64,000 nt of DNA from Deltaproteobacteria bacterium (lineage in GTDB: Bacteria; Desulfobacterota; Binatia; UTPRO1). Positions within the stretch are counted from its first letter, which is position 1; each line of letters starts with the position of its first letter. Positions 55,809-62,840 of the stretch are shown here, piece after piece. The stretch covers positions 1 through 64,000 of the forward strand of contig JACQEO010000087.1 of assembly GCA_016200545.1 (NCBI GenBank), read 5' to 3'. A program made the translations under genes and the position numbers. Below the pieces are notes generated by a model. That model was given only the letters and a program-made list of their open reading frames with translations, was not told the DNA's origin and searched no databases.

Positions 55809-57113
55809 CTACGGCGGCGAGCTCCCGGTCGACCGGCGACGAAACGGGGCATGGCCCGCGTAGCGCGCGTCGCTGCCGAGCTCTTCCTCGATGCGCAGCA
55901 GCTGGTTGTACTTGGCAACGCGCTCGCCGCGACAGGGCGCGCCGGTCTTGATCTGGCCCGCCGCGGTCGCGACCGCGAGGTCGGCAATGCAATCGTCGGG
56001 CGTCTCGCCCGAGCGGTGGCTGATCACGGTACCGTAGCCGCCTCGTCGGGCGGCGGCGATGGCCGCGAGCGTCTCGGTGAGCGTGCCGATCTGATTCAGC
56101 TTGATGAGCGCGGCGTTGCCGATACCACGCTCGACGGCGGTCGCGATGATGGCGGGATTGGTGACGAAGATGTCGTCGCCGACGAGCTGGATGCGATCGC
56201 CGAGGCGCTCGGTCAGTTGCTTCCAGCCGCCCCAATCGTCCTCGGCGAGGCCGTCCTCGATCGACCAGATGGGGAACTGGCGGACCCACTCGTCGTAGAA
56301 TGCGATCATCTCGGCCGCCGAGCGCCGGCTCGCGTCCGACTTCTTGAACACGTACGCGGAGCCGTCGCGGAACTCGCTCGCGGCCGGATCGAGCGCGAGC
56401 ACGATGTCCACGCCTGGCCGCAGGCCGGCACGCACGATCGCCTCGAGGATCAACTCGACGGCTTGTACGTTGGTTTCGAGATTCGGTGCGAAGCCCCCCT
56501 CGTCGCCGACCGCCGTCCCGTAGCCCCTTGTCTTCAAAATCCCCTTCAGCGCCTGATACGTCTCGGCGGCCATACGCACCGCCTCGTGAAAAGCGACGGC
56601 GCCCACCGGAGCGATCATGAACTCTTGCAGGTCTACGCTGTTGTCCGCATGCACGCCGCCGTTCAACACGTTGAACATCGGCACGGGTAGGACCGCGGGG
56701 CGATCGTCTGTTATCTGGCGGTAGAGCGGCACGCCGGCCGCGTTGGCCGATGCCCGGGCGACGGCGAGCGACACCCCGAGGATCGCGTTCGCTCCCAGTC
56801 GGGCTTTGTTCGGAGTGCCGTCGAGTGCGCACAGGCGCACGTCGATCGCGGCCTGGTCGGCCGCATCGTGCCCGCGGAGCGCGGTAGCGATCTCGTCGTT
56901 CACGTGGGCACATGCACGGCGGACGCCCTTGCCCCCATAGCGCTTCGGATCGCCGTCGCGAAGCTCGACCGCCTCGCGGCTCCCGGTGGAGGCGCCGGAG
57001 GGCACGGCCGATCTCCCGCGCGTCCCATCCTCGAGAGCCACGTCCACCTCGACTGTCGGATTGCCACGCGAATCGAGAATCTCACGCGCCCGAATCGCTG
57101 CTATCGCCATCAT
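55809..57113 (-). CDS. eno: enolase
   Basis: This 434-residue glycolytic enzyme dehydrates 2-phosphoglycerate to phosphoenolpyruvate with two Mg ions. Motifs: AREILDSRGNPTVEVDV near residue 9, the PSGASTGSREAVELRD loop near 38, GDEGGFAPN near 205, catalytic Lys in NAALIKLNQIGT near 340 and SHRSGETPDD near 369. The N-terminus has tandem ATGs after AGGAGG. Its 5' end overlaps the dynamin-like gene by 32 bases. Fluoride with phosphate is a classic inhibitor of enolase, and the fluoride-response genes lie upstream in the same orientation. Confidence 0.97.
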   Translation of the reverse strand: MMAIAAIRAREILDSRGNPTVEVDVALEDGTRGRSAVPSGASTGSREAVELRDGDPKRYGGKGVRRACAHVNDEIATALRGHDAADQAAIDVRLCALDGTPNKARLGANAILGVSLAVARASANAAGVPLYRQITDDRPAVLPVPMFNVLNGGVHADNSVDLQEFMIAPVGAVAFHEAVRMAAETYQALKGILKTRGYGTAVGDEGGFAPNLETNVQAVELILEAIVRAGLRPGVDIVLALDPAASEFRDGSAYVFKKSDASRRSAAEMIAFYDEWVRQFPIWSIEDGLAEDDWGGWKQLTERLGDRIQLVGDDIFVTNPAIIATAVERGIGNAALIKLNQIGTLTETLAAIAAARRGGYGTVISHRSGETPDDCIADLAVATAAGQIKTGAPCRGERVAKYNQLLRIEEELGSDARYAGHAPFRRRSTGSSPP

Positions 57114-58869
57114 TTGCGCCTCCTCGATCGGCTGCTCGCAACGCCGTCACCTCGGCCGTGAGCGCGTCGACGCGCTCGATCTCGGCACGGACGGTACTCT
57201 CTCCGACCGCGCGCCGCTCGCGCGCGCGCTCGAGCGCACGCTCCGCCGCTCGGTACACGTCATGGAGATAGCCGCGCAGCTCGATTTCGAGCCGATCGCG
57301 GCTCTCACGTACACGATCGCGAAGATCGTTGGTCAACCGTGCTGCATTGGTGCTGACCAGCCGCTCGAGATACGCACCGATCTCCCGCTCGATGTTGCGT
57401 CGCAGGCGCTCACGAGGGCGCACGAGATCGAGGAAACGTTTGAGCGGAGAGCGTGCGGTGAGCGTGAGCATCTCCGTGTAGTACAAGCGGCTTCGGGCCC
57501 GAAGCTCCAGCTCGGGAGCAACCCGCTGCGGAAGCGCGGCCAACGCCGGGTCTCCCGATGCCGCGAGGCGCTCGAGAAAGGCATCCGCGAGCCACACGAA
57601 CCGCTGTGCTCCTTCGGCGTACGCCTCTTCCGCGGCGGGCTGTTCCTCGCCGCGCCAGCGCTCGAGGCACTGGCGGAAGACATCTTGGGCGGCCTGCGTG
57701 GCGCTGTCGCAGAGCCGCGACCGACCCTCCTCGGGAAGGGTGTCGATGACCCGCCGCAACTCGGTCCGCGCAACCGGGATCGCGCGGGTGAGGAATTCCT
57801 GCTGGCGCGCGGTCAACGACGCCTCGAGACGATCCTGCTCCGCGCGCAGCAGGGAGCCGAGGTCACGAAGCGCCCGCTCTGCGTCCGCAACGCAACTCTT
57901 CAGCGTTGCGATCCGTCGCTCCGATTCGTCGAGGGGGCGCACCAGCGCCGCACGCTCTTCGGATAGTGCGTGCAGCAGGCGATCCGCATAGACGCTGATG
58001 CCACGCACTTCCGCTGCACGGATCAGATGGCTACCGGCATCGCGCGCCAGGCTTCTCAGCATGTCGTAGAGCTTGCGCCAGTCACGCGACACGCCACCTT
58101 CGGATTGATCGGCCGCGGCGATGGCGCTCACCTCGAGCACCGGCCCGAGCGGCTTCTTCAGCTGCTCTTCCAGGACGCGCTCGATGAACGCCCGCGCCTC
58201 GCGCCGATCGCTGTCCGGAAGACGATCCGCCTTGTTGAGAACGAAGACGAGGTGCTCGACGCGCTGCTCGGTCAGTTGCGCGACGAGCGCGAGCTCGTCG
58301 GCCGAGATCGGCGGATCGGCGCCCAGCACGATGACCGCGGCGTCGACGTGCGGCACGAAGCTCCGCGTCGCCGCCGTGTTCCCGAGGATCGTCGAGCCGA
58401 TCCCGGGTGTGTCGACCAGGCACATGCCGGTGGCAAGGAGGGGACTGGGAACGAACACCTCGACGCCGAGCACGCCCCTGCGGTTCTCCGGATTCTCCTC
58501 CTCGGTGACGTAGGCGGCGATATGCGACCGGTCGATCTTCTCCCATCCGCCATCCGCGAAGCGGACGCGCGCGCCGGGCGCGCCGTGTCGCACGACGGTG
58601 ACGACCGCAGTCACCGGTACGACGCCCGTTGGCAGCACCGAATCGCCGACCAGCGCGTTCAGCAGTGTCGACTTCCCGCGTTTGAACTGTCCGACGCACG
58701 CGACGTAGAAGCGCCCCTCCGCGAGACGTGCCGCGAGGTTCGCCGCATCCGTCGCGACGTGCTCGATGCCCGCCTCGTGCGCGAGCGCGGCGAGCCGTGC
58801 AAGCGGGGATCGAGCGTGCACCACGTCGCGCACTGAGCTGGGCGGCGCCGCCGGGTCAGCCGTCGGCAT
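57082..58869 (-). CDS. dynamin-like GTPase
   Basis: This 595-residue large GTPase has a G domain at about 55-300: G1 GQFKRGKSTLLNAL near 60, G2 PVT near 86, G3 DTPGIGS near 152, and G4 NKAD near 210. The rest is a long helical region with a hydrophobic patch near residue 470 and a coiled-coil end, as in bacterial dynamins such as BDLP that reshape membranes. Its role here is unknown. The ATG at 58869 is chosen; a GTG seven codons upstream is possible. It overlaps eno, so the pair is probably cotranscribed. Confidence 0.9.
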   Translation of the reverse strand: MPTADPAAPPSSVRDVVHARSPLARLAALAHEAGIEHVATDAANLAARLAEGRFYVACVGQFKRGKSTLLNALVGDSVLPTGVVPVTAVVTVVRHGAPGARVRFADGGWEKIDRSHIAAYVTEEENPENRRGVLGVEVFVPSPLLATGMCLVDTPGIGSTILGNTAATRSFVPHVDAAVIVLGADPPISADELALVAQLTEQRVEHLVFVLNKADRLPDSDRREARAFIERVLEEQLKKPLGPVLEVSAIAAADQSEGGVSRDWRKLYDMLRSLARDAGSHLIRAAEVRGISVYADRLLHALSEERAALVRPLDESERRIATLKSCVADAERALRDLGSLLRAEQDRLEASLTARQQEFLTRAIPVARTELRRVIDTLPEEGRSRLCDSATQAAQDVFRQCLERWRGEEQPAAEEAYAEGAQRFVWLADAFLERLAASGDPALAALPQRVAPELELRARSRLYYTEMLTLTARSPLKRFLDLVRPRERLRRNIEREIGAYLERLVSTNAARLTNDLRDRVRESRDRLEIELRGYLHDVYRAAERALERARERRAVGESTVRAEIERVDALTAEVTALRAADRGGANDGDSSDSGA

Positions 58870-58964
58870 CGCCGTCAAGATGCCACGCACTGTTCAGGAA
58901 ACGAACGCGCCAATCCGCTCCGACGCGTTCGAGTTCCTTGAGCGTCGCCGTCTGCTGCATGAAA

Positions 58965-58999
58965 GGAGCACGCGGCGACCATGATGGGTGTCGTGCTCC
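58965..58999 (-). terminator. probable terminator after crcB
   Basis: GGAGCACG and CGTGCTCC form a perfect 8-bp stem starting eight bases past the crcB stop, followed on the minus strand by TTTC. It is a reasonable but weak intrinsic terminator. If it works it separates crcB from the dynamin-like and eno genes. Confidence 0.5.
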
Positions 59000-59006
59000 G
59001 CGGCCG

Positions 59007-59378
59007 TCAGACGACGCGGCCGATCGCAAGTCCGCCGAGCACCGCGAGCAGACCGACGGCGAGACTGCCGAACGCATTCGCGGAGCCGAGCAAGATGCTT
59101 CCTTCCTCCAAGAGACGCACGGTCTCATAGGTGAACGTCGAGAACGTCGTATAGGCCCCGAGAAATCCGATGCCGACGGACAGTCGCACCACGGGAGACA
59201 ACGCATGCCCCTCGAGGACGCCCATCAGGAGTCCCAGCACGAAGCTCCCGGAGACGTTGATCAATAGCGTTCCGTATGGGAATACGGCGCCGAGCCGCGC
59301 CGCCACCCAGCCGGCAAGGAGGTAGCGCGCGTTCGCGCCGAGGATTCCGCCGAGCCCCACCCACACCATCTCCCTCAC
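59007..59378 (-). CDS. crcB: fluoride channel CrcB/FluC
   Basis: This 123-residue membrane protein has four helices: GGILGANARYLLAGWVAARL at the start, the GTLLINVSGSFVLGLLMG helix, and the GFLGAYTTFSTFTYET segment carrying the Phe box. As a dual-topology dimer it exports fluoride passively. The GTG at 59378 overlaps the upstream stop (GTGA) and follows GGAGGAGG. It lies downstream of a DUF190 gene in an operon with a fluoride riboswitch upstream. This is consistent with its function. Confidence 0.96.
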   Translation of the reverse strand: MREMVWVGLGGILGANARYLLAGWVAARLGAVFPYGTLLINVSGSFVLGLLMGVLEGHALSPVVRLSVGIGFLGAYTTFSTFTYETVRLLEEGSILLGSANAFGSLAVGLLAVLGGLAIGRVV

Positions 59379-60658
59379 GTGCCCTCCTCCTTCACTCCGA
59401 TGTCGAGCGACGCCGCGAGCAGCGCCGGTCGAGCGACCATGCCAATGATGCGCCCGTCGGCATCCGTGACCGGCAGTCGCTTCACATGACGCGCCACGGT
59501 CAACGTGCGCGCCTCGATGACCAGCGCGCTCGCTGGCACCGTGACGACTGGGCTCGTCATGATGTCGGCCGCCCGCTGTCCTGACGCTCGTCGAACCTGC
59601 CTGTCTGCAACGGTGCTCCATCGGCTGCGCAGCAGGGTGAGGAGCCCAGGACGCACCGCCGGGTCGATGCGGGCGACGATGTCGGTGTCCGTGATGATGC
59701 CGGCGAGCCGACCCGCCTCGTCGAGCACCAGGATTCGCTTCGCGTCAGACTCCATGAGCCGCGAGATGACGTCGTGGATCGGCGTCGTTTCGACGACCGT
59801 GGGCACGTCCTTTTCCATGATCTCCGCGACGGTCCGATGCTCCTGCGGCAACCGATGCTCGCGAGGCACGGTCCGATGGGCGTGCGCTGTCGTGATGCTG
59901 TTCAGGATATCGAGGCGCCCGAGCACGCCGACGAGCCTGCCGCCGTCGTCGACAACGGGAAAGCGCTTGAGGCCCCGCTCGCGCATCCGAAGCGCGGCGT
60001 CTCTCAGCGGCATGCGGGGCGTGACCGTGACCGCTGGCGCTGTCATGCAATCGTGGACAACCCCGCCCCGGGCTCTGAGCCGCGCGAGGCTGTCGGCGAT
60101 CGCTTCACCGCTCGTCGCCTTGTGCAAGCTGACGCTCAGATGCGTCGCCCCCGACCGGAGCAGATCACTGTCGGCCACGACACCGACGACGCGCCGACCG
60201 GCGTCGATGACGGGCAGCGCCGTGTAATCGTGCGCGACCAATCGCTCCACGACGTCCGCGATGGATGTCTCGACGGTGACCGAGTCCACCTCCGCCCGCA
60301 TGACGTCGCCCACTTGTACGTCCGGGAGCCCACCCTTGAATGCCGCCGAGGAGAAGTAGACCTCCGTCTCGTCCACCGTCACGACGCCCGCGCTCAGCAT
60401 GGCCGCGAGCCGCGGGAGCAGCCGATCGACGCGCTCTGCCGTATCGATGACCGTGATGACGACCGGCAGATCGATCGAGAGCCGGAGTACGTTGGCGGTC
60501 TTGATCTGAGAATGGGCGCCGAAGCCCGCAACGCCGCGGGTGACGGTCGCCCCGGCGCACCCGGCGCTCCGCAGCTCCTCGAGGATCGCCAGGTACAGCG
60601 AGCGGTGATGCCATTGATCGGACTCGCCGATGAAGATGGTCATCCGTTTGCCGCGCAT
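59375..60658 (-). CDS. DUF190 (PII-like) protein fused to four CBS domains
   Basis: This 427-residue protein has a DUF190 domain at residues 6-105 (IFIGESDQWHHRSLYLAILE, GAHSQIK). DUF190 proteins are often next to crcB. Four CBS modules follow at about 117-170, 203-255, 279-332 and 365-418 (VGDVMRAEVDSVTVE, VHDCMTAPAVTVTP, VAEIMEKDVPTVVE, AADIMTSPVVTVP). CBS pairs bind adenosine nucleotides, so this could sense energy state or nucleotide signals and control the transporters. No catalytic motif is seen. The ATG at 60658 has GGAGGG upstream. Four CBS modules with DUF190 is an unusual fusion. Confidence 0.9.
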   Translation of the reverse strand: MRGKRMTIFIGESDQWHHRSLYLAILEELRSAGCAGATVTRGVAGFGAHSQIKTANVLRLSIDLPVVITVIDTAERVDRLLPRLAAMLSAGVVTVDETEVYFSSAAFKGGLPDVQVGDVMRAEVDSVTVETSIADVVERLVAHDYTALPVIDAGRRVVGVVADSDLLRSGATHLSVSLHKATSGEAIADSLARLRARGGVVHDCMTAPAVTVTPRMPLRDAALRMRERGLKRFPVVDDGGRLVGVLGRLDILNSITTAHAHRTVPREHRLPQEHRTVAEIMEKDVPTVVETTPIHDVISRLMESDAKRILVLDEAGRLAGIITDTDIVARIDPAVRPGLLTLLRSRWSTVADRQVRRASGQRAADIMTSPVVTVPASALVIEARTLTVARHVKRLPVTDADGRIIGMVARPALLAASLDIGVKEEGT

Positions 60659-60700
60659 TGTCCCTCCGCAGACGGTCGGCTCACCGAACGGTCGTCGTCG

Positions 60701-61120
60701 TCACCGTACAACGAGCACGGAACACGGCGCGAGGTCGACCACCTTGTCGGCGGTCGTACCGAGAACCCTTCCCCAGATCCCAGAATGCCCGCTGTGACCG
60801 AGCGCCAGCAGATCCGCCTTCACCTCGCCCGCGTAGGCGGGCAGACTCTGCGCGGGATGTCCGACCCGGACGTCGGCGTGGACCGCCAGGCCCGCCGACG
60901 TCACGCGCTCCACGGCCTGACGCTGCATCTCCCGATAGAACTCTTCTGCGGTCCGCCGCTCGTCTTCGATCTCGTCGATCGCGCCCGGATATTTTGGAAG
61001 CTCCACGATCGAGACGAGAAACAGCTCGGACTTGCAGACTCGAGCGAGAGCGATCGCGGCGTCGAGCGCGCGGCGCGCGCCGTCGGATCCATCGAGACCG
61101 ACTACGATGCGTCGGTACAT
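60701..61120 (-). CDS. universal stress protein UspA family
   Basis: This 139-residue Usp fold begins MYRRIVVGLDGSDGARRAL and has the ATP-binding G-X2-G-X9-G(S/T) type loop in GHSGHSGIWGRVLGTTADKV near 107. It likely binds ATP. UspA genes are known partners of fluoride riboswitches. It lies three bases from the antiporter stop and 42 bases before the DUF190-CBS gene, so it is in the same operon. Confidence 0.92.
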   Translation of the reverse strand: MYRRIVVGLDGSDGARRALDAAIALARVCKSELFLVSIVELPKYPGAIDEIEDERRTAEEFYREMQRQAVERVTSAGLAVHADVRVGHPAQSLPAYAGEVKADLLALGHSGHSGIWGRVLGTTADKVVDLAPCSVLVVR

Positions 61121-61123
61121 GCT

Positions 61124-62314
61124 TCACCTCCCGCGCTGCGCCGTGCTCGGCACGTCGACCATGGAAGCGGCGACAGCTGCTTCTGGTTTCAGGTCAGGCT
61201 TGAAGAAGGACTGCGCCACCAGCGTCGGTACGACGGCGCTGCCGATGACCACCGTCACCAGGATCGTGTACTGCGTCTGGTCGATGAGATGGTTCTCCAG
61301 CCCGAAGAGCGCGGAGATCGTCCCGAAGGTGAGGCCGGTCGCCATCATGAGCGTCGTGTAGGCGGCCGCGCGTCGCGGCAAGCCGAAGAGGCGCGCGACT
61401 GGCCACACACCAACGAATTTCGTCCCGAGCTTGATCCCGAGTAGCGCGAAGATGAGTCCGGCACTGCCGGCGATCGCCGGCAGCGAGACGTACAGCCCGG
61501 CCTTGATGAAGTAGAACGGCGTCAGCATCGTGAACGCGATTGAGCGCATGCGGCCTACCAGGATGCGGTCTTCGAGAAATACGCCGGAGACGATTAATCC
61601 CGCCAGATACGCGGGAAGCACGGCCTCGCTGCGGGCCGTCGTCGCGAGCCCCCCGAGAAAGAACAACACGAGAAAGACGAACTTGACCTCGGGTTCGCTG
61701 ACACGCGCGGCGCCGAAGGTGCTGATCACCGAACGCAGAAGTCGCGGCAGGAACCGCAGCACGATCGCGAGCACGAGCACGAACACGATGAGCCAGCGGT
61801 TGAAATCCGCGAAGAACGCACCGAGCGCGAGCACCGTCCCGAAGTCGGTGACGAAGCACGCCGCGAGAATCATCTTACCGAGGCTCGTGCTGCTGAGGCC
61901 CGTCTCGACCATCACGGCGTAGACGACGGCGACGGAGGTCGTCGAGAGCGCGATGCCGCAGATGAGCGCACCATTGTAGGTCCATCCGGTGATCCAGTAC
62001 GCGAAGGCCCATGCGCCAAGGAATGGAAACAGGAACGACACGAAGCCGATCACGAGCGCAGTCTTCAAATGGGTGCGCAAGGAGTCGGGATCGATCTCCG
62101 CGCCCGCGAGAAAAGTGAGCAGACCCGCTCCGAAAGTGGCGAGAAAGTTCACCCACTCGTTCGTCTGGAACCCGATGAGGTTTCCGGCGATGACGCCCAT
62201 CGCGATTTCGAGCAGCGCGACCGAGATGCCCGTCCGGATCGAGAGCAGGCTCGCAATGAACGCGAGCAGCATCCAGACCGTGGCGACGAACCAGATGTTG
62301 GTCACGTGCTGCAT
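61124..62314 (-). CDS. Kef/CPA2-type cation:proton antiporter-like transporter
   Basis: This 396-residue polytopic protein has about 12 hydrophobic segments and matches the Na/H exchanger (CPA2/Kef) fold. It contains LATFGAGLLTFLAGAEIDPD near residue 55, ALSTTSVAVVYAVM near 110 and LAACFVTDFGTVLALG near 135 with the Asp used in ion transport. There is no C-terminal RCK/TrkA-N domain. The ATG at 62314 shares a base with the TGA of a leader ORF (TGATG). The operon is preceded by a fluoride riboswitch, so its role could be fluoride, proton or cation balance under fluoride; the substrate is not shown by sequence. Confidence 0.9.
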   Translation of the reverse strand: MQHVTNIWFVATVWMLLAFIASLLSIRTGISVALLEIAMGVIAGNLIGFQTNEWVNFLATFGAGLLTFLAGAEIDPDSLRTHLKTALVIGFVSFLFPFLGAWAFAYWITGWTYNGALICGIALSTTSVAVVYAVMVETGLSSTSLGKMILAACFVTDFGTVLALGAFFADFNRWLIVFVLVLAIVLRFLPRLLRSVISTFGAARVSEPEVKFVFLVLFFLGGLATTARSEAVLPAYLAGLIVSGVFLEDRILVGRMRSIAFTMLTPFYFIKAGLYVSLPAIAGSAGLIFALLGIKLGTKFVGVWPVARLFGLPRRAAAYTTLMMATGLTFGTISALFGLENHLIDQTQYTILVTVVIGSAVVPTLVAQSFFKPDLKPEAAVAASMVDVPSTAQRGR

Positions 62315-62457
62315 CACAGTGTCTCCCGGGGAGCACGTGCTCGCCCGTAGATCGCGCACGACCGGTCCAACGCAAAAGTGTTCCGCCCCTGACGCGCGCA
62401 CCCGTATCGCGACGAGCCGTTACGCGCGACAAGGACTCGAGATGCTGTCGGGTGCAT
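62314..62457 (-). CDS. 47-residue leader ORF between fluoride riboswitch and antiporter
   Basis: ATG at 62457 follows an SD-like run, AGGGGGG, that lies inside the strand able to pair with the riboswitch CTCCTACC. The ORF (MHPTASRVLVARNG...) ends at a TGA overlapping the antiporter ATG as TGATG. It has no known family and could be a leader peptide whose translation is gated by the riboswitch and coupled to the antiporter. Being short and GC-rich it could also be chance. Confidence 0.35.
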   Translation of the reverse strand: MHPTASRVLVARNGSSRYGCARQGRNTFALDRSCAIYGRARAPRETL

Positions 62458-62480
62458 TCCCCCCTACCGTTCTGGTTTCT

Positions 62481-62530
62481 GGTAGGAGTCATCAGCCCGA
62501 CGGGGCGGTTATACGGCGAACTCCATCGCC
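62481..62530 (-). promoter_or_regulatory. fluoride riboswitch (crcB motif) for the antiporter-uspA-DUF190-crcB operon
   Basis: On the minus strand GGCGATGGAGTTCGCC is followed by GTATAACCGCCC, CGTC, GGGC and TGATGACTCCTACC. This fits the fluoride aptamer: P1 GGCGA/TCGCC, loop GGAG forming the pseudoknot with downstream CUCC, a GCCC/GGGC stem and the conserved UGAUGACUCCUAC. Downstream GGTAGGGG (62468-62461) can pair with CTCCTACC, giving an alternative hairpin exclusive with the pseudoknot. There is no T-run, so control may be by translation of the leader ORF. Confidence 0.93.
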
Positions 62531-62544
62531 GAAACGCAACAAAA

Positions 62545-62574
62545 AACCTAGACCCGATCCTCTCGTCCTGTCAA
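62545..62574 (-). promoter_or_regulatory. promoter of the minus-strand fluoride operon
   Basis: TTGACA (62574-62569) and TAGGTT (62550-62545) are 18 bases apart on the minus strand, with a start near 62538, just ahead of the riboswitch. The perfect -35 is mirrored by one for the opposite operon at 62630. Confidence 0.5.
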
Positions 62575-62629
62575 CCAAGGGCATCGAAGTCCTCGCGCTC
62601 TCCCCGCGCTTGGCGAGGATCTCCGACAA

Positions 62630-62658
62630 TTGACAGTCTCGTCTCGCCGGTCTACACG
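62630..62658 (+). promoter_or_regulatory. promoter of the plus-strand MFS gene
   Basis: TTGACA (62630-62635) and TACACG (62653-62658) are 17 bases apart, with a start near 62665, eight bases ahead of the second riboswitch. The -10 is weak. Confidence 0.5.
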
Positions 62659-62672
62659 CTTCCTCGCGAGAC

Positions 62673-62723
62673 GGCGATGGAGTTCGCCGTATAACCGCCC
62701 ACCGAGGGCTGATAACTCCTACC
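62673..62723 (+). promoter_or_regulatory. second fluoride riboswitch, controlling the MFS transporter
   Basis: On the plus strand GGCGATGGAGTTCGCCGTAT is followed by AACCGCCC, ACCGA, GGGC and TGATAACTCCTACC. It is nearly identical to the minus-strand copy, with the same P1, GGAG/CTCC pseudoknot and GCCC/GGGC stem. TGATAAC replaces TGATGAC, and the hairpin loop differs by one base in length. GGTAGGA at 62739-62745 can pair with TCCTACC, as in the other copy. Confidence 0.92.
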
Positions 62724-62840
62724 GAGATTGGTATCCGTGGTAGGAATATCGACGCCCATTCAGCGCCAGCGAACTCACCCGGATCGAGCAGGCGTTCGTG
62801 ACGGCCGCGTATGTGGGGCGGCACATTTTCCTAGGATCCC

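Noticed and set aside
54038..55987. A 649-codon minus-strand frame over glnB/glnA, and similar long frames at 21039-22664, 26511-27830 and 59774-61444
   Set aside because: All lie opposite clear conserved genes and have low-complexity composition; they are shadows.
58869..59206. A 34- to 116-codon minus-strand frame between crcB and the dynamin-like gene
   Set aside because: It has no ribosome binding site, its upstream part overlaps crcB, and its start lies in or after the hairpin; chance is the simpler explanation.
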